This document shows, one piece after another, positions 45,972 to 51,139 of a stretch of 51,139 bases of DNA. The notes beneath the pieces were generated by a model. That model was not told where the DNA came from. It did no database searches and saw only the letters and a list, made by a program, of their open reading frames with translations. This DNA is from Sergeia podlipaevii (Eukaryota; Euglenozoa; Kinetoplastea; Trypanosomatida; Trypanosomatidae). Numbering within the stretch: the stretch's first letter is position 1; every line of letters starts with the position of its first letter. Where the stretch lies: positions 1-51,139 of the forward strand of contig JASANZ010002132.1 in assembly GCA_030849805.1 (NCBI GenBank), given 5' to 3'. A program made the translations under genes and the position numbers.

Positions 45972-46398
45972 GGTGAGGACTGCGTGGTCGTTCTTTCTCA
46001 CGTGTTTTTTTTTTTTTTTTCGACCCCCTTTTTTTTGCGTTGTGAAGTTCGTGCAATCACACACACAAACAAAAAGAATGTCTTGATGATGTTACAAGGT
46101 AAGGAATATATGAAAGGACATTTGCTGGCTCACGTAACTCTCTCTCTCTCTCTCCTTATTTTGAACTCGTGGCTCTCTTTCTTTCTCTTTCCTTTTCTCT
46201 CTACAGATCTCCCTGCCTAATCTTCTTTTTTCTCGGTTCCGTTGAAGAAGTCGTACTTACTCAGCAAGTCGCGCCATAGTGACGAATTGAATTGACGTAA
46301 AGCGCTGAATTAAGGGAATAAAGTGGGAGAGAGAGAACTAGTTGCATCCACGTATATACGGAGAGAGAGGGAGGGATAGCCGTCTACAATTAAGTAAC
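45972..46398 (+). other. intergenic spacer
   Basis: T runs at 46005-46020 and a CT repeat near 46138-46156. TTTTCTCTCTACAG (AG at 46205-46206) is a good acceptor about 190 bases before the PARG ATG. The frame open from TTG 46342 has no earlier ATG. Confidence 0.55.
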
Positions 46399-47949
46399 AT
46401 GCAGAAGCGGGGCAGATGCGCTACGACACCTACTGCAAAGCGTTTGCTGATGCCAACTCGTGATGGTGTGCGTCGTCTGAGAGCGCTGTGTGCGGCGCTA
46501 CACAATGAGCTCTCACCCGCCACTGCGCACACACTCATGCATGTCCCATCTGCTGCTGGGGAGTTCGCCGCAGAAGACGAGGAGGCGCGTGCAGTGTCCG
46601 CTGCGTTGCTGCAGAGTCCACATTTGTGGGTTGGTTTGCCCCAGGTGCCAGCACTTACGGCCGCTCTCGGAGCATATCGTGGGAGCAGAGAGGCTTTTCT
46701 CAAGAATGTGCTTCGTCCCGCCGTCACCGCCGCGCTCGCCTTTCCAACTCTTTTTGAAGTGCACGAAGCGAATGATGAGGAGGGGTTCAGACCGAGGCGA
46801 CCTTGCGACTTAGCGCAGACCCCCTGCAGAGCCAGCAGGACTGAGAAAGTGCGTGTGTGCGTGAATCCTAGTTACATGAAGCTTACGCGGCGCCACATTA
46901 TGTGCGTGGTGGCGAACGCATTTTTATGCTGTTTTGCTGAACGGGAGGAGGGCGACTGGTCCAGCATGCCTAGCACCACATACAGCGAGATCCACCTCGC
47001 TGACAGCGCAAGTAGGTATGGAAACAAAGTGGAGGTGGCGAAGTTGCTGATGTTGTTTGATTACTTTGAGGCTCTCGGCAATCCAGTAGTTTTGCTTCCT
47101 GATGGGAAGGGCGATGGCTCTTGTGTACTGGAGGAGGAAGTTGATATATGGCGTACGGTGAGGGTGAGAGCGCCACGTGCGCCAACGCCGTCTCTTTGTC
47201 TGCCGCCTCCCGTTGTTCATCCTTTGGGTGAGAGCATTGACGATCAGAACGATATGATCCGTCTTGATTTTGCGAACCGGTGGATTGGCGGTGGGGCGTT
47301 ATCGAGTGGGTGTGTGCAGGAGGAAATCCTCTTTGCACAATCTCCCGAGCTCAATGCCCTGCGCTGGTGTCATGGGCCGCTGGACGATGGAGAAGCGGTT
47401 GTAGTGCGCGGATACAGGACCTTTTCTTCAATACATCCTGGTACCTATGGCCGCATTCGGTACGGTGGGGTCGTTTGGGGGGCTCCTCGCATTGGCGGTG
47501 CAGTTGCGGTGGTAGATGCATTTGACTTTCGCGATTTTGATTCATCAATTCAGTACACCAAAGGTGGCGTGCGCCGGGAACTGAAGAAATTAGTAAGCGC
47601 GCTGTTGCTGCACCATGTGCGGGATCTGACCAGTGTTGCGGGTGGCAACTGGGGCTGCGGTGTGTTTGGAGGCGACTATCAAGTAAAATTTCTCATTCAG
47701 TGGCTTGCCTGCGCGCTTTCCGGCAAGATCCTTCACTACTTCCCATTTGATAACGCACAAATTGTAAAGTTTGCTCCTGTTGGTCAGGCGCTATGCCGAA
47801 TGGGTTTCACCGCGGCTGATCTTTATGAGTTTTTGATGAGTATGATGGATATGATTGACGCCGGGGAGGATGCAGACGAGGATGTGTGGGGCTTGCTGTT
47901 GGAGTGGTTCCAAAGGGAACGATTAGGCGGTGCGCGACTAGTCGTGTAG
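46399..47949 (+). CDS. PARG: poly(ADP-ribose) glycohydrolase
   Basis: 516 residues. The macrodomain-like catalytic core starts at about 270. The PARG signature GGG-x7-QEE is at 297-309 (GGGALSSGCVQEE), with both catalytic Glu residues present. Also seen are LDFANRWIGGG, IRYGGVVWG, VVDAFDF and NWGCGVFGGDYQVKFLIQWLA, all typical of the family. The enzyme removes poly(ADP-ribose) chains from proteins, chiefly in the nucleus, after PARP signalling. The N-terminal 110 residues are Arg/Ala-rich and variable. T. brucei and T. cruzi are known to have a single PARG of about this size. Confidence 0.93.
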   Translation: MQKRGRCATTPTAKRLLMPTRDGVRRLRALCAALHNELSPATAHTLMHVPSAAGEFAAEDEEARAVSAALLQSPHLWVGLPQVPALTAALGAYRGSREAFLKNVLRPAVTAALAFPTLFEVHEANDEEGFRPRRPCDLAQTPCRASRTEKVRVCVNPSYMKLTRRHIMCVVANAFLCCFAEREEGDWSSMPSTTYSEIHLADSASRYGNKVEVAKLLMLFDYFEALGNPVVLLPDGKGDGSCVLEEEVDIWRTVRVRAPRAPTPSLCLPPPVVHPLGESIDDQNDMIRLDFANRWIGGGALSSGCVQEEILFAQSPELNALRWCHGPLDDGEAVVVRGYRTFSSIHPGTYGRIRYGGVVWGAPRIGGAVAVVDAFDFRDFDSSIQYTKGGVRRELKKLVSALLLHHVRDLTSVAGGNWGCGVFGGDYQVKFLIQWLACALSGKILHYFPFDNAQIVKFAPVGQALCRMGFTAADLYEFLMSMMDMIDAGEDADEDVWGLLLEWFQRERLGGARLVV

Positions 47950-48571
47950 TGATGGCGAGGTAGGGGTGGGGAAGGAAAAGTTCAAGACACTATTCTCTCG
48001 TGTTTGTTGTTGGTGGATACACGGCTGCCTCTCTGTGTTTTGCTATGAGGCGCACACATAATCAACCATTTTTGTCTCCCTAAAAGACAAAGAAAAAAAA
48101 GTTAGGTTGAGAATGTCCCACGTCACACTGTAGAGGGAAATGGATGTAGCGGTCTATTCACATTTTCTCTTAAAAAAATAAAAAAAGATGATGTTTATAT
48201 TTTTGTTTGCTAAGTTTACATCCCTCACTCAAAGTGTGCACATCATATATCCATCTACCATCTTTTATTTTTACTTGTGTCTTTTCCTTTTTTTTTTCTT
48301 TTTTTCTTTTCAATCGTGCTTATTACAACACTAATAAAAATAACATCAATGGACGAAGAGAAGCAAGATAACGCACTCGAAAGCAACTTCTTTTTTTTCC
48401 CCCGTGCTTGTTCTAGGAGCGTATAGATCAAGTGCATAGATCTTCATTTCGCACATCATTAGAGGCAGGAAAGCAACACACGCAGAGGTGTAGAACATAT
48501 TTAGAAGGTAAAGGTTCACGTAGCTGCTACCGCCAATACCTATCCACGCATTCATACACGTGCGGGGACAC

Positions 48572-48607
<36 letters not shown>

Positions 48608-48641
48608 TTTAGGGTAAAGCGGGTGTTGGCAAACAGACACA
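47950..48641 (+). other. intergenic spacer with TTA microsatellite
   Basis: T-rich at 48285-48310. A (TTA)n repeat at 48576-48610 runs straight into TTTTTAG (AG at 48611-48612), 30 bases before the next ATG. No gene seen. Confidence 0.6.
48576..48610 (+). repeat. (TTA)n microsatellite next to splice acceptor
   Basis: Ten or so TTA units ending in a T run and AG. It sits exactly where a polypyrimidine tract would be. Confidence 0.9.
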
Positions 48642-49016
48642 ATGAGCATTATTGAGAACACCTCTTCCCGCGGTATTACCCCAGAGCAAGAGTTACAAGT
48701 ACTGAAGCTCATTTTAAGTCTGCGCTTGCTTGGCGATGTGGCCGCCAGTGAGCGGCTACGTGGGCGTGTTCGCCGCGTGCTCTTGGAAAGCGCTGACGAT
48801 GAGACCGCTATCACTGAGGTAGAGGAACTAATTCGCCGCGCGTTGAAGGCTCAGAGTAAGTTAGATGGCTCCTATGAAAAGGCGCGTGAGCTGAAGCGGC
48901 AGCGGCGAGAAGCCAATATGGCAAAGACCAGTCGCTTTATCGACATCGAGGCTGGCAGCGGTGAGGAGGACGAGGAGCCTGGCAGTGGCGAGAGCGAAAC
49001 GGAAGAAAACGTGTAA
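48642..49016 (+). CDS. small acidic-tailed hypothetical protein, 124 residues
   Basis: Starts at the ATG at 48642. Residues 12-92 are helical and charged (EQELQVLKLILSLRLLGD, RLRGRVRRVLLE, KARELKRQRREANMAK). The last 30 residues are almost all Glu, Gly, Ser and Asp (GSGEEDEEPGSGESETEE), a disordered acidic tail. No domain recognised. It is short but well framed, with an acceptor 30 bases upstream, so likely real. Confidence 0.72.
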   Translation: MSIIENTSSRGITPEQELQVLKLILSLRLLGDVAASERLRGRVRRVLLESADDETAITEVEELIRRALKAQSKLDGSYEKARELKRQRREANMAKTSRFIDIEAGSGEEDEEPGSGESETEENV

Positions 49017-49660
49017 AGGAATAATTATTAATAATTATTGTAATATTTGAGCTGCATTTGTGGCCACGCGTGCGTGTGCGCGTGTAGGTGTGCGCATGTG
49101 TGACGTCGATGGAATTGGAGTCTGCATATGGGGCAATAGAGCGGACTGACGTTTTTGTTTATTTTTCCACCCGTAAAGAATTCAATTGTTACGTGCGTGT
49201 AGTACTCGGGGGTTTTGGCGGTTGCGGTTGCCATTGCTTTCATTGCCGATGTTTGTGTTTGCGTTCTTGCACGTTTGCAATCAACCAAAATATACTCAAA
49301 AGTACTTGACATTTACTGTGTGTCTTTTCTTTTCCTTTTTTTTTTTTTTTTTTTTTTGCATTTTTTGAGTTTGTGGGTATTGATTCCGCAGACGGTACAC
49401 GCGATGCCAATTGAACCCTTTTTTTCTTCTTCTATGAGTGTTGCCACTCAAGAGAACAACCGCACATTGATCTCGTTTGTTTGGTCCTCTTATGTTGCTA
49501 TAAAAAAAGTGGCGTTGAACATGCTCATATCTGTTGACTCTTTTTCACTGTTATTCTTTCTTTCCTCTCACACCTCTCTAATACTCTTTTTTTTTGCGTT
49601 GTTTCTTTTTCCAAGAAATCTTTGCCCACCACGTTTTCAAACTCAATTCTACTCAAAACA
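49017..49660 (+). other. intergenic spacer
   Basis: It begins with an AT-rich ATTATTAATAATTATT palindrome-like stretch (49023-49038). T run at 49338-49357. The pyrimidine-rich tract 49548-49612 ends in CCAAG (AG at 49614-49615), 46 bases before the RidA ATG. Confidence 0.55.
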
Positions 49661-50146
49661 ATGTCCGGCACTGCGGAGGCAAACCTTAAGAAGCTCGGCA
49701 TCGTTTTGCCCACTATCGCTGCTCCCGCCGCCAACTATCTCCCCTACAAGCACTCCCACGGTGTCTTGACCATTTCTGGCCAGCTCCCCAAGGACACTGA
49801 TGGCAAGCTCATCACTGGCCAGCTGGGCGGATCTGTAAGCATTGAGGAGGGAAAGCGTGCGGCGCGCCTGTGCGGAATTGGCCTTATTGCTGCAATGAAG
49901 GCTGCTGCGGGCGACCTTGACAACATCAAGGGTATCGTCAAGATCAACTGTTTTGTGAACTCGACCCCCGACTTCACTCAGCAGCACATTGTGGCTAACG
50001 GCTGCTCTGATCTGTTTGTTGAGGTATTCGGAGAGGAGGTTGGCCGCCACGCCCGCTGCGCTGTGGGCATGGCTCAGCTTCCCATGGGAGTTGCAGTGGA
50101 GATTGACGCTCAGGTGGAGCTTGACTCCGTAAAGAGCCAACTCTAA
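49661..50146 (+). CDS. RidA/YjgF/L-PSP family protein
   Basis: 161 residues from the ATG at 49661. The upstream in-frame TTG at 49622 was rejected. It matches the longer YjgF subfamily: LPTIAAPAANYLPY, HGVLTISGQLP, TGQLG..VSIEEGKRAARLCGIGLIAAMKAAAGDLD, VKINCFVNSTPDF, FGEEVGRHARCAVGMAQLPMGVAVEIDAQVE. The conserved Arg of the active-site region is in GRHARCAVG. RidA-type proteins hydrolyse reactive enamine/imine intermediates of amino-acid metabolism. This subfamily's substrate is less well known. The protein is trimeric in known members. Confidence 0.92.
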   Translation: MSGTAEANLKKLGIVLPTIAAPAANYLPYKHSHGVLTISGQLPKDTDGKLITGQLGGSVSIEEGKRAARLCGIGLIAAMKAAAGDLDNIKGIVKINCFVNSTPDFTQQHIVANGCSDLFVEVFGEEVGRHARCAVGMAQLPMGVAVEIDAQVELDSVKSQL

Positions 50147-50927
50147 TGAGGATGAAAGAGAAGGGAAAGAGAGATATGCCTGCACTAGTTCTACTTCGAC
50201 TGAGATTTGAAGTGTATCCCTCCTTTTCAGTTTGACAGCTATCGCTATTCGTTTATTTATCTGTAACAAAGAAAAAATAAAGACCTTTCTCTTGTAGATT
50301 GATCGTCCTTTTTTTCTTTATTATTATTGGTATTATCATCAAAACAGCAAAGCATTTTTATTTTGTATCATCTTTTTTTTTTTTTTTTTGATGAAGTTCG
50401 TACTAGTCCTTAACGCCTATCTCTGCAAAAACGTGATCTTTAAACAAACAATCAAAAGCAGAGTACTGAGATAGTGCTATGGATAAGCAAAAAAGCAGTT
50501 CGACGCATTACTTTTCTTATTATCCCTCTTCTTATGCCAATAAGCTGTGTATATATATATACAGACACACACACAGCTAGCAAAAAGAAAATAAAGAGTA
50601 CTGATTGCGTGCGTTACGGTGCCACATCAATGAAAACGAGCTCTCTCAGCTTCCGAATGTCACTATGCGCACCTTATCTTTTTTTTCGTATTTCGAGAGG
50701 AGATACATCAGCAGTTATGCGGTTCTTTTTTTTTTTTCTCTTGCTACAGTCAGTTTAAAAGTACGAGCTCTGCTTTTTTCTAACTTGGTCACGTGCCTAA
50801 TGTCTGAGCCCTTTACTTTCTCCTTCATTTTTTTTTTTTTTTACGTGCACTTTTCTCTTTCTACATGTAGAGCATCTCCTCCACAACGAACCTTTGTACA
50901 ATTAAGCTTTGTCTGGACAATCAGTTC
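50147..50927 (+). other. intergenic spacer
   Basis: T runs at about 50372-50389 and 50829-50842, and a TA/CA repeat at 50550-50574. TCTTTCTACATGTAG gives an AG at 50869-50870, 58 bases before the next ATG. Frames here are Phe-rich and rejected. Confidence 0.5.
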
Positions 50928-51139
50928 ATGCTCCGATCAAGCGCACAAGTGTCAATGCAGGAAACATCAGCAACACCACTTTTATTTCATAACAATGCTA
51001 CTAGTGACGAGGATGGGATGGCGCCTGTGACGACGTTTGAGGGTTTGGTGCAGCGGAAGAAGCAGTACGACGATGCGCACGCCGCCATGCAGGCGCGCAT
51101 TGCGGAGCTGTGGGGCCCTGAGGAGGCGTACGAGAAGGG
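50928..51139 (+). CDS. N-terminal part of a protein, cut by the right edge
   Basis: From the ATG at 50928 the frame stays open to the end of the window (70 residues plus a partial codon). After a Ser/Thr-rich start comes a charged helical segment (FEGLVQRKKQYDD, MQARIAELWGPEEAYEK). The base composition turns from T-rich to clearly coding at about 50925. No family is recognisable from so short a piece. A downstream ATG at 51018 is possible. Confidence 0.65.
   Translation, partial: MLRSSAQVSMQETSATPLLFHNNATSDEDGMAPVTTFEGLVQRKKQYDDAHAAMQARIAELWGPEEAYEK

Noticed and set aside
1..51139. CRISPR arrays, bacterial promoters, ribosome-binding sites, operons
   Set aside because: Nothing of the kind is seen, and the window is nuclear trypanosomatid DNA where such elements are not expected.

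Overview
This window looks like nuclear DNA of a trypanosomatid, most likely a Trypanosoma species. Long intronless genes lie head to tail on one strand. They are separated by 0.3-2 kb T-rich spacers with polypyrimidine runs followed by AG, the signal for spliced-leader trans-splicing. Gene content also fits: mitochondrial tryparedoxin peroxidase, an arginase-like protein without its metal site, NOT11, PARG, a GDP-mannose pyrophosphorylase and a giant BEACH protein. I cannot fix the species. Many long reading frames start at GTG or TTG, so every start given here was moved to the first sensible ATG.

Layout. (1) 1-575, minus strand: the N-terminal part of a type II membrane glycosyltransferase-like protein, cut by the window edge. 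(2) 576-3784: a divergent strand-switch region. Its + strand is A-rich on the left and T-rich on the right, with a pure G run near 3560. It holds a broken zinc-finger ORF that resembles the C-terminal end of an ingi/L1Tc-type retroelement. (3) 3785-33378, plus strand: hypothetical protein, CNOT11/NOT11, hypothetical protein, UTP15, mitochondrial tryparedoxin peroxidase, cyclophilin with a charged tail, small basic protein, arginase-like protein, coiled-coil protein, RMI1/TDRD3-like OB-fold protein with RGG tail, lysine-methyltransferase-like protein, GDP-mannose pyrophosphorylase, and a 3186-residue BEACH protein. (4) 33379-34497: an unusual spacer with an A-rich stretch, a 159-bp direct repeat and one N, either an insertion or an assembly join. 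(5) 34498-51139, plus strand: cyclophilin-like protein lacking catalytic residues, V-ATPase subunit c, a 2.2-kb spacer with a possible broken or spliced membrane-protein gene, ABHD4/5-like hydrolase, LRR protein, LRR plus cyclic-nucleotide-binding-like protein, myristoylated two-TM protein, hypothetical protein, PARG, acidic small protein, RidA/YjgF protein, and a gene cut by the right edge.

How the genes relate. Polycistronic units in these organisms group unrelated housekeeping genes, so neighbours rarely share a pathway. Themes present are RNA and chromatin handling (UTP15, NOT11, OB-fold/RGG protein, cyclophilin, PARG), redox and metabolite repair (tryparedoxin peroxidase, RidA), surface glycosylation (GDP-mannose supply, glycosyltransferase), and membrane traffic and acidification (BEACH, V-ATPase). 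I found no CRISPR, tRNA or rRNA gene. The best candidates for something undescribed are the tandem LRR and LRR/cNMP pair, the 36.5-37.1 kb gene relic, and the repeat island at 33.4-34.2 kb.
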